In this document: piece after piece, positions 35,352 to 44,252 of the stretch | How the letters are laid out: each line of letters begins with the position of its first letter | Position numbering within the stretch: position 1 is the first letter of the stretch | NCBI RefSeq assembly: GCF_014395975.1 | Contig: NZ_CP060714.1 | Coordinates: 1,240,001 to 1,304,000 of the forward strand | Direction of reading: 5' to 3' | Length of the DNA stretch: 64,000 nucleotides | DNA from: Diaphorobacter ruginosibacter | GTDB taxonomy: Bacteria; Pseudomonadota; Gammaproteobacteria; Burkholderiales; Burkholderiaceae_C | Notes under the pieces: model-generated | The model's input: only the letters and a program-made list of their open reading frames with translations | What the model was told of the DNA's origin: nothing | Database searches by the model: none | Made by a program: the position numbers and the translations under genes

Positions 35352-37702
35352 GCGATCAATCCACTCTTGAATTTTCTGCTGATCAGCCCGACGGCGACAG
35401 CCTGGAACTGGCGCAGTATGCGCAGCAGGCGTACCTGGAATACGCCCTCTCCGTCGTGAAGGGGCGCGCGCTGCCCGATGTGAGCGACGGCCTCAAGCCC
35501 GTGCAGCGCCGCATCCTCTATGCGATGGATCGCATGGGCCTTGGCTACAGCGGCCCCACGCGCAACGTGCCGGCCAAGCCGGTGAAGAGCGCGCGCGTCG
35601 TCGGCGACGTGCTCGGCAAGTACCACCCGCACGGAGACCAATCCGCCTACGACGCACTGGTACGCCTGTCGCAGGACTTCAGCCAGCGCTATCCGCTGAT
35701 CGACGGGCAGGGCAACTTCGGCAGCCGCGACGGTGACGGTGCGGCCGCGATGCGCTACACCGAGGCGCGCCTGGCCAAGATCACCACGCTGCTGCTCGAC
35801 GAGATCGACATGGGCACGGTGGACTTCATGCCCAACTACGATGGTTCGTTCGACGAGCCCCGGCAACTGCCCGCGCGCCTGCCGTTCTCGCTGCTCAACG
35901 GATCAAGCGGCATTGCGGTGGGGCTGGCGACGGAGATTCCGAGCCACAACCTGCGCGAGGTGGCCGATGCCTGCGTTGCGCTCGTGAAGTCCGCGAAGCT
36001 GAGCGACGATGAGCTCTATGCGCTGATCCCCGGCCCGGACTATCCGGGCGGTGGCCAGATCATCAGCAGCGCATCCGACATCCAGGATGCCTACCGCACG
36101 GGCCGTGGCAGCCTCAAGGTGCGCGCGCGCTGGAAGATCGAGGAACTTGCCCGCGGACAGTGGCAGCTCATCGTCACCGAACTGCCTCCGGGCACCAGTA
36201 CGCAGAAGGTGCTGGAGGAGATCGAGGAGCTGACCAACCCCAAGGTGAAGACCGGCAAGAAGGCGCTCACGCAGGAACAGAGCCAGCTCAAGGCCAGCAT
36301 GCTGGCACTGCTGGACGGCGTTCGCGACGAGTCCAGCAAGGATGCACCCGTGCGGATCGTCATCGAGCCCAAGACGGGCAAGGTGCCGCAGCAGGAACTC
36401 ATCACCACGCTGCTTGCGCACACCAGCCTTGAAACATCGTCGTCGATCAACCTCACGATGATCGGCCTCGACGGCAGGCCGGTGCAGAAGTCGCTGCGCC
36501 AGATGCTGGAGGAGTGGATCAGCTTCCGCCAGACGACGATCGCACGCCGTTCGCAGCACCGACTGAACAAGGTGCTCGACCGCATCCATATCCTCGAAGG
36601 CCGTCAGCTCGTGCTGCTGAACATCGACGAGGTGATCGCCATCATCCGGGCTTCGGACGAACCGAAGGCAGCGCTGATCGAGCGCTTCCGGCTTACCGAC
36701 CGCCAGGCCGAGGACATCCTTGAAATCAGGCTGCGCCAGCTGGCACGGCTTGAGGCGATCAAGATCGAGCAGGAGCTCTCCGAGTTGCGCGAGGAGCAGG
36801 GCAAGCTCGAGGAAATCCTGGCCAACCCGAATGCGCTGCGTCGCCTGATGATCAAGGAGATCGAGGCCGATGCCAAGCAGTTTGCCGATTCGCGCCGCAC
36901 ATTGATCCAGGCGGAGAAGAAGGCGGTAGCCGAGGTGAAGGTGGTGGACGAGCCGGTGACGGTCGTCATCTCCGAGAAGGGCTGGGTGCGTGCGCGCACC
37001 GGACACGGCCACGAGGCCGGCAGTTTCGGCTTCAAGTCGGGCGATACGCTGTACGGCACCTTCGAATGCCGTACGGTGGATACGCTGATCGTGTTCGGCA
37101 GCAACGGCCGTGTGTACTCGGTCGCCGTGTCGCAACTGCCGGGCGGCCGCGGCGACGGCCAGCCGATCACCACGCTGATCGATCTTGAAAGCGGCACGCA
37201 GCCCGTGCACTACTTTGCCGGCCCCAACAATGCGGCGCTGCTGCTCGCGGGCTCGGGCGGCTATGGCTTCATCACCACGGTGGAGCACATGACGGCACGC
37301 AATCGCGGCGGCAAGTCGTTCGTGAACCTGGGCGACAAGGAGACGCTGTGCCGGCCCTCGCATGCTGCATTCACCACGGCGTCGCAGGAGCTGGTGCCCG
37401 CGACCCATGTGTGCTGCGCCTCGGTGGGCGGCCGCATTCTCACGTTCGAGATCGCCGAGCTCAAGATGATGGAAAAGGGCGGTCGCGGGCTCATGCTGAT
37501 CGACCTGGAGGACAAGGACCAGCTTGGCGGCGCGGTGGCTTACACCCGCAGCGTGCGCTTCACGGGCATCGGCCGCGGCGGCAAGGCGCGCGAGGAGACG
37601 CTGGAAATCCGTTCGCTCAACAACGCGCGCGCAGCGCGTGGGCGCAAGGGCAAGGCGGGGGATTTCGGCTTCAAGATCAACGATCTGATCCGCGTGGAGT
37701 AA
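35348..37702 (+). CDS. parC: DNA topoisomerase IV subunit A
   Basis: ParC is the DNA-cleaving subunit of topoisomerase IV. The roughly 784-residue protein has the winged-helix breakage domain with catalytic Tyr in AAAMRYTEARLAKI, a coiled-coil tower, and a C-terminal beta-pinwheel (for example HEAGSFGFKSGDTLYG). In the quinolone-determining segment (GKYHPHGDQSAYDALV), Gln stands where E. coli ParC has Ser80 and Asp where it has Glu84. The start is ATG 35348, overlapping the transglycosylase stop codon; an open frame to 35324 is less likely. A strong terminator follows. Confidence 0.97.
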   Translation: MSDQSTLEFSADQPDGDSLELAQYAQQAYLEYALSVVKGRALPDVSDGLKPVQRRILYAMDRMGLGYSGPTRNVPAKPVKSARVVGDVLGKYHPHGDQSAYDALVRLSQDFSQRYPLIDGQGNFGSRDGDGAAAMRYTEARLAKITTLLLDEIDMGTVDFMPNYDGSFDEPRQLPARLPFSLLNGSSGIAVGLATEIPSHNLREVADACVALVKSAKLSDDELYALIPGPDYPGGGQIISSASDIQDAYRTGRGSLKVRARWKIEELARGQWQLIVTELPPGTSTQKVLEEIEELTNPKVKTGKKALTQEQSQLKASMLALLDGVRDESSKDAPVRIVIEPKTGKVPQQELITTLLAHTSLETSSSINLTMIGLDGRPVQKSLRQMLEEWISFRQTTIARRSQHRLNKVLDRIHILEGRQLVLLNIDEVIAIIRASDEPKAALIERFRLTDRQAEDILEIRLRQLARLEAIKIEQELSELREEQGKLEEILANPNALRRLMIKEIEADAKQFADSRRTLIQAEKKAVAEVKVVDEPVTVVISEKGWVRARTGHGHEAGSFGFKSGDTLYGTFECRTVDTLIVFGSNGRVYSVAVSQLPGGRGDGQPITTLIDLESGTQPVHYFAGPNNAALLLAGSGGYGFITTVEHMTARNRGGKSFVNLGDKETLCRPSHAAFTTASQELVPATHVCCASVGGRILTFEIAELKMMEKGGRGLMLIDLEDKDQLGGAVAYTRSVRFTGIGRGGKAREETLEIRSLNNARAARGRKGKAGDFGFKINDLIRVE

Positions 37703-37732
37703 GCCGGTTGCACATCGCCGAAAGGCGATAAG

Positions 37733-37770
37733 AAAAATGCGTGAACCTTTGAGGGTCACGCATTTTTTTT
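37733..37770 (+). terminator. Intrinsic terminator of the parE-parC transcript
   Basis: AAATGCGTGA (37735-37744) pairs with TCACGCATTT (37756-37765) and continues into a T-tract. A smaller hairpin, TCGCC-GAAA-GGCGA, precedes it. Repeat copy 1 begins about ten bases after the T-tract. Confidence 0.92.
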
Positions 37771-37780
37771 GGTTCTTCGT

Positions 37781-38033
37781 GGAATACCGGGGTGGATGGG
37801 GGCGCGTGACGAATGGGCGCGCTGTGCTTTCGGTGAGAGTCTTCGTGTGGAGGTGCTGATATGGCCCCTCATACTTTGTTGCAAAGGCTTGCCGTACCAA
37901 AGTACTGTCTTCGCCTTTGCGTCGCGTCTGAGGGGCCATCTCAGCATTGGGGTGAACAGTTCAAGGCGGGCGCGCGCTGCTCAGGCAGTCACTTGGAAAG
38001 CCTCAATACTATCCCCAGTAGTCCGTGATGAAC
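37781..38033. repeat. Structured intergenic repeat, copy 1
   Basis: This 253-base element recurs at 57045-57294. The core 37854-37954 has 96 of 101 positions identical to copy 2. It contains nested inverted repeats. The outer arms GCTGATATGGCCCCTCA (37855-37871) and TGAGGGGCCATCTCAGC (37929-37945) have one mismatch. The middle arms are GCAAAGGC (37881-37888) and GCCTTTGC (37913-37920), and the inner arms are GTAC (37894-37897) and GTAC (37902-37905) with loop CAAA. It lies between convergent genes parC and the monooxygenase gene. It contains no transposase and no flanking duplication that I can see. A short minus-strand open frame through it (start 37939) is shared by both copies but is probably incidental. 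Confidence 0.9.
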
Positions 38034-38054
38034 CCTTCTTATGACTGGAAGAGC

Positions 38055-38348
38055 TCAGCCGACGGAGGTGAAATGTTCCACGCTGGGCGGCGCTGCAAAG
38101 AAAGGTCCGACGATCGCGCGCCATTCGGCAAAGGCGGGTGACCCGCGGAAGCCCACGGTGTGGTCTTCGAGCGTCTCCCACTCGATCATCACGAGATAGC
38201 GCTCCGGGCTCTCGATCGAATGCTTGATGCGGTAGCCCTTGAAGCCCTTGGCGCGGGAGATGACGGTGCTCAGGCCGCGCGCGACGGCTTCCTCGAATGG
38301 CGCCTGTTGGCCTGCTGGGATCTTGATGTCCACGACTTCCAGAATCAT
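38055..38348 (-). CDS. Antibiotic-biosynthesis-monooxygenase-like small protein
   Basis: This 97-residue protein has the dimeric ferredoxin-like (ABM/DABB) fold: strand MILEVVDIKIPAGQQ, helix PFEEAVARGLSTVISRA, then KGYRIKHSIESPERYLVMIE and a second helix SPAFAEWRAIVGPFF. Relatives include quinol and heme-degrading monooxygenases and uncharacterised proteins, so the reaction is open. The start is ATG 38348 with AAGGAC upstream; the frame extends to 38462 but without fold resemblance. It is convergent with parC, with repeat copy 1 between them. Confidence 0.82.
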   Translation of the reverse strand: MILEVVDIKIPAGQQAPFEEAVARGLSTVISRAKGFKGYRIKHSIESPERYLVMIEWETLEDHTVGFRGSPAFAEWRAIVGPFFAAPPSVEHFTSVG

Positions 38349-38468
38349 GATGTCCTTCGTTGGGTGATGCGGAAGATGCATTCTTGCACCGACTGTTCCG
38401 GGGACTGCGGAAAATGCCGAAATTTTCGATGCGTCAGCGCACCCTGGTGATGCGCGCGCCATGGCGCA

Positions 38469-39353
38469 TCACCGGCTTGTCCAGGGTGTTGCCTCGAACC
38501 GTTTGGCAGGCTGCATGATCTGGTCCCGGCACGCCACCAGCGGCAGGTCGCGCTGGCCGGATTGCGTGCGCGAAACCAGGGCGTAGAGCGTGCTCACGGC
38601 GCTTGTGACGGCCTGCTCCACCGATTCACCCTGCAGCATGTGGCCGAGCAGCACCGACGAGAACACGTCGCCCATGCCGTTGGGCAATGGCTGCAGATCG
38701 ACAAAGGGCGTCTGCACGAGCCAGGCGTTCCGGGCGGTGACGGCCAGTGTGGCAAGGCTGTCCGCCGGCAGGTCGGAGGTGCGCAGGCTGGTGATGACGA
38801 TGAGCGCCGACGACGGCTGGTGCATGTTGGCCAGCATTCCGCGCGCTGCCTTGACGGCAGCTTCCACGGTAGTGAGCGGCTCACCGCCGCAGAGCAGTTC
38901 GAATTCGTAGTGATTCGGCGTGATCACGCTGGCCTGCGAGAGGGCGCGCTTGCGCAGGAACTCCGGAATGCCGGGCCGCACGAACACGCCGCGCCCCACA
39001 TCGCCCATGACCGGGTCGCAGAGATAGTGCGCAGCGGGATGGGCGGCGCGAACTTCCTGCACCGCGGAGAGAATCACTTCGCCCACGCCGGGGTCGCCGA
39101 GATAACCCGAGAGCACGGCCTTGCAGCGCGCGAGCACGCCGCGCGCACGCAGGCCGTCGATCACATCGGTGACATGGGCCGGGGTGAAGACCTGGCCCTT
39201 GAACTCGCCATAGCCCGTGTGGTTGGAGAACTGAACCGTATGGACGGCCACCGGCTCGATGCCGAGCAACTGCAGCGGCAGCATGGCCGCATCATTTCCC
39301 ACATGCCCATAGGCCACATGGGACTGAATCGTCAGAACAAGCGGGGTGTCCAT
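38469..39353 (-). CDS. pdxY: Pyridoxal kinase
   Basis: PdxY phosphorylates pyridoxal in the vitamin B6 salvage pathway. The 294-residue ribokinase-fold protein shows VLTIQSHVAYGHVGNDAA at the N-terminus. The NHTGYGEFKG segment, CDPVMGD, ITPNHYEFELL and the catalytic-Asp motif PNGMGDVFSSVLLG are also visible. PdxY and PdxK are close relatives; PdxY is preferred by length and N-terminus. It lies 32 bases downstream of the RidA-family gene, so the two are likely one transcript. Confidence 0.92.
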   Translation of the reverse strand: MDTPLVLTIQSHVAYGHVGNDAAMLPLQLLGIEPVAVHTVQFSNHTGYGEFKGQVFTPAHVTDVIDGLRARGVLARCKAVLSGYLGDPGVGEVILSAVQEVRAAHPAAHYLCDPVMGDVGRGVFVRPGIPEFLRKRALSQASVITPNHYEFELLCGGEPLTTVEAAVKAARGMLANMHQPSSALIVITSLRTSDLPADSLATLAVTARNAWLVQTPFVDLQPLPNGMGDVFSSVLLGHMLQGESVEQAVTSAVSTLYALVSRTQSGQRDLPLVACRDQIMQPAKRFEATPWTSR

Positions 39354-39385
39354 GGTGTCTCCGGGTGCGCGAGGGTCGCTGATCT

Positions 39386-39844
39386 TCAGTCAGCCAGTTC
39401 CGCGATCAGGTCGATCTCGACACAGGCGCCGAAGGGAACCTGCGCCACGCCGAATGCGCTGCGTGCGTGCGAGCCCTTGTCACCGAAGACCTGGGCGAAC
39501 AGCTCGCTCGCGCCGTTGGTGACCAGGTGCTGCTCGGTGAAGTCGCTGGTGGAGTTCACGAGGCTCATGAGCTTGACGATGCGCTTGACGCGGTTGAGGT
39601 CGCCCGTGGCGGCATGCAGTGTGCCCAGCAGGTCGACTGCCACGGCGCGGGCCGCGGCCTTGCCTTCTTCCGTGGTGATGTCGCGGCCGAACTGCGCGGA
39701 CCAGGGCTTGCCGTCCTTGCGTGCGATGTGGCCACTCAGAAACACCAGGTTGCCGCTCTGCACGAAGGGCACGTAGGCCGCAGCAGGCGTGGCCACGGGC
39801 GGCAGGGTGATGTTGAGTTCCTTGAGTTTGTCGTAAACGCTCAT
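39386..39844 (-). CDS. RidA/YjgF-like family protein
   Basis: This 152-residue protein belongs to the longer YjgF/UK114 subgroup. Seen are LNITLPPVATPAAAYVPF, LVFLSGHIARKDGK and LGTLHAATGDLNRVKRIVKL. The end reads GVAQVPFGACVEIDLIAEL. RidA proteins deaminate reactive 2-aminoacrylate and related imines released by PLP enzymes. This subgroup is less studied, so that activity is inferred. The start is ATG 39844 (MSVYDKLKELN); the open frame to 40030 is not supported. Coupling with pdxY would join PLP supply with PLP-enzyme damage control. Confidence 0.9.
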   Translation of the reverse strand: MSVYDKLKELNITLPPVATPAAAYVPFVQSGNLVFLSGHIARKDGKPWSAQFGRDITTEEGKAAARAVAVDLLGTLHAATGDLNRVKRIVKLMSLVNSTSDFTEQHLVTNGASELFAQVFGDKGSHARSAFGVAQVPFGACVEIDLIAELAD

Positions 39845-40070
39845 GGCGGCAGTCCTTGTTGGATGGGGGTGAATGGGGAGATCGCATGGCTTGCGGACTC
39901 CTCTGCTGGACGCGTCGCCCGCTGGCCGGCAGGGGCGTGCAGTCGCCAATGGTACATAGTTGCCGCTGGCTGTTGGGAGAGAAACACGCAATTCCATTTG
40001 CGGAGTCATCCCTTGCCGGGCAGTCCGCATGGATCAAGGCGTGGGAAAGGGCAATCCCTAGCATCGCCGG

Positions 40071-42647
40071 ATGCTCTTGCACACCGACATTCCTGCGAGT
40101 CACCCGTGCGCGCCATGGGCCGGATCGGCACTCATGATCGGCGTGCTGCTGGGTACGGCGTTTCAGTTGCAGCAGCGCATGCTCTGGAGCGCGGAAGCCT
40201 ATGTGGCCTGCATGACGGGGGCGGGCGCCATGCTGGCCTGTGCGCTGCTGATGAGGCGGCGGGTGGGGCGGCGGGTGCGATCGGCCGCTGTGCATCCGGT
40301 GTGGCTACGCCAGGCCTGGGCGGGGTGGATCGTGGCGCTGGCAGCATTGTCGGCGCTTGCGGTGTTCGGCCAGATCGGATGGCGATCGGCCTCCTTGGCG
40401 CAGACCGCATTGAATCCGGACCTGGAGGGCCGGGACCTGCAGGTGGAGGGTGTCGTCGCCGCGATGCCCCAGTCCAGCGAACGCGGCGTGAAGATGCGAT
40501 TGCGCGTCGAGTCGGCGCGCTGGCGTGGTCAGCCGGTTTCGCTGCCTCGGCTGGTGGACCTGAGCTGGTATGCGCTCGGCATGTGGGACGATGCATCCAC
40601 TCCAGCGGCCGTGCCGGCGACGCTGCGCGCGGGGCAGCGCTGGGCGTTCGAAGTACGCCTGAGGGCGCCGCATGGCGGCATGAATCCGTTCGGCTTCGAC
40701 TACGAACTCTGGATGTGGGAGCAGGGCGTCCAGGCCAACGGCTATGTCCGTTCCGGACACGGATCGTCCGCGCCCCGGTTGCTCGATGACTCGGCATGGC
40801 GCCATCCCGTCGAGCGAGCGCGTCAGCATGTGCGCGACGCCATTCTCGAGCGCACAGCCTCGCGCTCTCCGCAGGAGCAGGAACGGGAGGGGGACCGGCA
40901 GCGTGCTGCCGGCGTGGTGGCGGCGCTGGTCACGGGCGACCAGCGCGTGATCGACCGGCAGGATTGGGATCTCTTTCGCATCACCGGTGTGGCGCATCTG
41001 GTCAGCATCTCGGGCCTGCATGTGACGATGTTTGCATGGCTCGCAGCGAAGGTCATCGGTGCGCTCTGGCGTCGTTCCGGCCTCCTGTGCCTGCTTCTGC
41101 CGGCACAGTTCGCGAGCCTGTCGGGTGGTGTGCTGCTGGCCGCGATGTATGCGCTGTTCAGCGGCTGGGGCGTGCCGTCGCAGCGCACGGTGTTCATGCT
41201 GGGTGTCGTCGCGCTGCTGCGCCTTGGTGGCAAGCGCTGGCCCTGGCCGCAGGTGTGGCTGATCGCCTGTGCCCTGGTGCTGCTGTGGGATCCGTGGGCG
41301 ATGCTGCAGGCCGGCTTCTGGCTCAGCTTCGTGGCCGTGGGCATGCTGTTCGCGGGTGGCATGCGGTCTCGCGCCATGGCGCATCGGTCTCCGATCGCAA
41401 CGCTTGCGCTTCACTTGCGGCAGTTGCTGCACCAGCAGTGGATTGTCACGCTGGCCCTGGCACCGCTCTCCCTGCTGATCTTCGGGCAGATGTCGGTGGT
41501 GGGGCTGGTGGTCAACCTGCTGGCCATCCCCTGGGTGAGTTTCGTGGTGCTGCCGCTGTCCATGCTCGGCATCCTGTGGAATGGCCTGTGGGTGCCTGCT
41601 GTGCTGGCCACGCAGCTCTTCACGGCAACACTGCAATGGTTTGCCAACTGGCCGATGGCGCAGCTTGCTCTGCCCGTGGCGCCGCTGTGGGCGGGCGTGG
41701 CTGCAGCGTTGGCAGGCATGCTGCTGGCCTTGCGGCTGCCGTGGCGGGTACGGATGCTCGCGCTGCCTTGCATGGTGCCGCTGCTGTGGTGGTCGCAGGA
41801 ACGTCCGGAAGCCGGGCGTTTCGATCTCATGGCACTCGATGTGGGACAGGGGCAGGCGGTGCTGGTGCGCACCGCGCGGCATGGCCTTCTCTACGACGCC
41901 GGGCCGCAGTATTCGGGCGAGGCCAATGCAGGAGAGCGCATTGTCGTGCCGGTGCTCCACGCCCTTGGCGAGCACATCGACACCCTGGTGCTGAGCCATC
42001 GCGATGCCGACCATACGGGTGGCGCTGCTGCCGTACTGGCTGCGCAACCGCAGAGCAGCCTGCTTGCGTCGCTGGAAGGCGGGCACCCGCTTGCGCAACT
42101 GCGCGACGTGCAGCCCTGTCTTGCAGGCGGCGAGTGGTCCTGGGACGGCGTGCGCTTCGAGGTGCTGCATCCGCCGCCGGAGCTTGGGCTGAGGTTGGCA
42201 GAGGGGCCGATCGAACGCCTGCGGCCCAATGCTGCCAGTTGCGTGCTGCGGGTGACCGATGCGCAGGGCGTCTCGGCGCTGCTGGCAGGGGACATCGAAC
42301 TGGCGCAGGAGTGGGCGTTGCTGGCCCAGGGGGCGCTCGCGCCGGTGCACCTGCTCCTGGTGCCGCATCACGGCAGCAAGACCTCCTCGAGCGAAGCGTT
42401 TCTGGACGCGCTGAAGCCTCGGATCGCCGTGGTGCAGGCCGGTTACCGCAACCGCTTCGGCCATCCCGCACCGGCGGTCATGGGGCGTTATCGCGAGCGC
42501 TCCGTCGTGGTTGCCGCAACGCCTGTGTGCGGCGCCGTGCACTGGCGTTCCGATCGGGCGCAGGACGTGGGGTGCGAGCGTGAGCGCACCGCCCGGTACT
42601 GGCATCACCGTGTTCCTGCCGAGGGTGCGGGTGCACTGAAATGGTGA
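40071..42647 (+). CDS. comEC: ComEC/Rec2-type DNA uptake channel
   Basis: ComEC moves single-stranded DNA across the inner membrane during natural transformation. The 858-residue protein has N-terminal membrane helices and an OB-like periplasmic region (about residues 110-230). The competence domain follows with HLVSISGLHVTMFAWLA and many helices, and then a C-terminal metallo-beta-lactamase-like domain (LDVGQGQAVLVRT, LSHRDADHTGGAAAVL, LLLVPHHGSKTSS). All three modules are present and the frame is intact, so the gene looks functional. Other competence genes are not in this window. It diverges from ridA. Confidence 0.95.
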   Translation: MLLHTDIPASHPCAPWAGSALMIGVLLGTAFQLQQRMLWSAEAYVACMTGAGAMLACALLMRRRVGRRVRSAAVHPVWLRQAWAGWIVALAALSALAVFGQIGWRSASLAQTALNPDLEGRDLQVEGVVAAMPQSSERGVKMRLRVESARWRGQPVSLPRLVDLSWYALGMWDDASTPAAVPATLRAGQRWAFEVRLRAPHGGMNPFGFDYELWMWEQGVQANGYVRSGHGSSAPRLLDDSAWRHPVERARQHVRDAILERTASRSPQEQEREGDRQRAAGVVAALVTGDQRVIDRQDWDLFRITGVAHLVSISGLHVTMFAWLAAKVIGALWRRSGLLCLLLPAQFASLSGGVLLAAMYALFSGWGVPSQRTVFMLGVVALLRLGGKRWPWPQVWLIACALVLLWDPWAMLQAGFWLSFVAVGMLFAGGMRSRAMAHRSPIATLALHLRQLLHQQWIVTLALAPLSLLIFGQMSVVGLVVNLLAIPWVSFVVLPLSMLGILWNGLWVPAVLATQLFTATLQWFANWPMAQLALPVAPLWAGVAAALAGMLLALRLPWRVRMLALPCMVPLLWWSQERPEAGRFDLMALDVGQGQAVLVRTARHGLLYDAGPQYSGEANAGERIVVPVLHALGEHIDTLVLSHRDADHTGGAAAVLAAQPQSSLLASLEGGHPLAQLRDVQPCLAGGEWSWDGVRFEVLHPPPELGLRLAEGPIERLRPNAASCVLRVTDAQGVSALLAGDIELAQEWALLAQGALAPVHLLLVPHHGSKTSSSEAFLDALKPRIAVVQAGYRNRFGHPAPAVMGRYRERSVVVAATPVCGAVHWRSDRAQDVGCERERTARYWHHRVPAEGAGALKW

Positions 42648-42754
42648 GGTCGAGCTATTGAGAGTGATCTAGGGATAGCGCTAATGCTTGGCGAAGGGCA
42701 GCCCGGGATTTCAGGCCTGCAACTTGCTATCCTGTGGTCACAGGAGGCTTCTTT

Positions 42755-44251
42755 ATGCTCAGGTTTGACGAAATGTATGCAACGCTTCCTATCGCGGCAG
42801 GTGCCGAGCGCGAGCACTACCGGCGCTATGCCCAATGGCTCGCGCGCCAGCCCGACAGCGCGATGCAGGCGCGCCGCGCCGAGGCGGAGATGATCTTCCG
42901 GCGCGTCGGCATCACCTTCGCGGTGTATGGCGCCAAGGACGAGGACGGCTCGGGCACCGAGCGCCTGATTCCCTTCGACCTGATCCCGCGCATCATTCCC
43001 GCAGATGAATGGCAGCGCATGCGCCAGGGCCTGGAGCAGCGCGTCACCGCGCTCAACCGCTTCATCCACGACGTCTACCACGGGCAGGACATCATCCGCG
43101 CGGGCATCGTTCCCGACGAACTGATCAACCGCAACGCGCAGTTCCGCCCCGAGATGGTGCAGGTCGACGTACCCAACGACGTCTACTCCCACATCTCGGG
43201 CATCGATATCGTGCGGGCGCCGGACGCCAGCGGCAACGGGGTCTACTACGTGCTGGAGGACAACCTGCGCGTGCCCTCGGGGGTGTCGTACATGCTGGAA
43301 AACCGCAAGATGATGATGCGGCTCTTTCCCGAACTGTTCGCGCAGCACAAGGTGGCACCGGTCGCGCACTATCCCGACCTGCTGCTGGACACCCTGCGGG
43401 CGAGCGCACCTTCGGCAAGTTCCGAACCGACGGTGGTGGTGCTCACGCCGGGCATGTACAACAGCGCGTATTTCGAGCATGCGTTCCTTGCGCAGCAGAT
43501 GGGCGTCGAGCTCGTCGAAGGGCAGGACCTGGTCGTCAAGGACAACTTCGTTTTCATGCGCACCACGCGCGGGCTGCAGCGCGTCGATGTGATCTATCGG
43601 CGCGTGGACGACGACTTCCTCGATCCCCGCGTGTTCCGCCCCACGTCCACCCTGGGTTGCGCGGGCCTGATGGATGTCTACCGCGCCGGCAATGTGGCGA
43701 TCTGCAATGCGGTCGGCACCGGCATCGCGGACGACAAGTCGGTCTACCCCTATGTGCCCGAGATGATCCGCTTCTATCTGGGCGAGGAACCCATCCTCTC
43801 GAATGTGCCGACGTGGCTGTGCCGCAAGAGCGACGATCTGAAGTACGTGCTCGATCATCTCCATGAACTGGTGGTCAAGGAGGTACACGGAGCGGGAGGT
43901 TACGGCATGCTGATCGGCCCTGCCGCGACCCGGGCCGAGATCGAGGAGTTCCGTGCCGCGCTGCTGGCCAACCCGGCCGGCTACATCGCACAGCCGACGC
44001 TGTCGCTGTCGAGCTGTCCGACCTATGTGAACTCCGGCATTGCGCCGCGCCACATCGACCTGCGGCCCTTTGTGCTGTCGGGCAAGAAGGTGCGCATGGT
44101 CGCGGGCGGGCTCACGCGCGTCGCGCTCAAGGAGGGCTCGCTGGTGGTCAACTCGTCGCAGGGGGGAGGCACGAAGGACACCTGGGTGCTCAATCCCGAG
44201 GACGCCCCCGCATCTTCGGCCGCATCGCATAACCAATCGCAGGGAGCCTGA
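42755..44251 (+). CDS. Circularly permuted type 2 ATP-grasp protein
   Basis: This roughly 498-residue protein belongs to the circularly permuted ATP-grasp family (DUF404/407 region), predicted to make peptide-like bonds. Recognisable parts are QGLEQRVTALNRFIHDVYHGQ, GVYYVLEDNLRVPSGVSYM and VVVLTPGMYNSAYFEH. Near the end are VVKEVHGAGGYGMLIGP and RHIDLRPFVLSGKKV. The start is ATG 42755 with AGGAGG eight bases upstream; an in-frame GTG at 42734 is weaker. The alpha-E gene follows one base after its stop, the standard pairing; the substrate is unknown. Confidence 0.93.
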   Translation: MLRFDEMYATLPIAAGAEREHYRRYAQWLARQPDSAMQARRAEAEMIFRRVGITFAVYGAKDEDGSGTERLIPFDLIPRIIPADEWQRMRQGLEQRVTALNRFIHDVYHGQDIIRAGIVPDELINRNAQFRPEMVQVDVPNDVYSHISGIDIVRAPDASGNGVYYVLEDNLRVPSGVSYMLENRKMMMRLFPELFAQHKVAPVAHYPDLLLDTLRASAPSASSEPTVVVLTPGMYNSAYFEHAFLAQQMGVELVEGQDLVVKDNFVFMRTTRGLQRVDVIYRRVDDDFLDPRVFRPTSTLGCAGLMDVYRAGNVAICNAVGTGIADDKSVYPYVPEMIRFYLGEEPILSNVPTWLCRKSDDLKYVLDHLHELVVKEVHGAGGYGMLIGPAATRAEIEEFRAALLANPAGYIAQPTLSLSSCPTYVNSGIAPRHIDLRPFVLSGKKVRMVAGGLTRVALKEGSLVVNSSQGGGTKDTWVLNPEDAPASSAASHNQSQGA

Positions 44252-44252
44252 C

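Noticed and set aside
35903..37939. 678-residue minus-strand open frame
   Set aside because: Antisense to parC; only its first ~60 codons, within repeat copy 1, are shared elsewhere.
37781..38033. Insertion sequence or MITE as explanation of the repeat
   Set aside because: No terminal inverted repeats at the element ends and no obvious target duplication; the inverted repeats are internal and nested. Not fully excluded.
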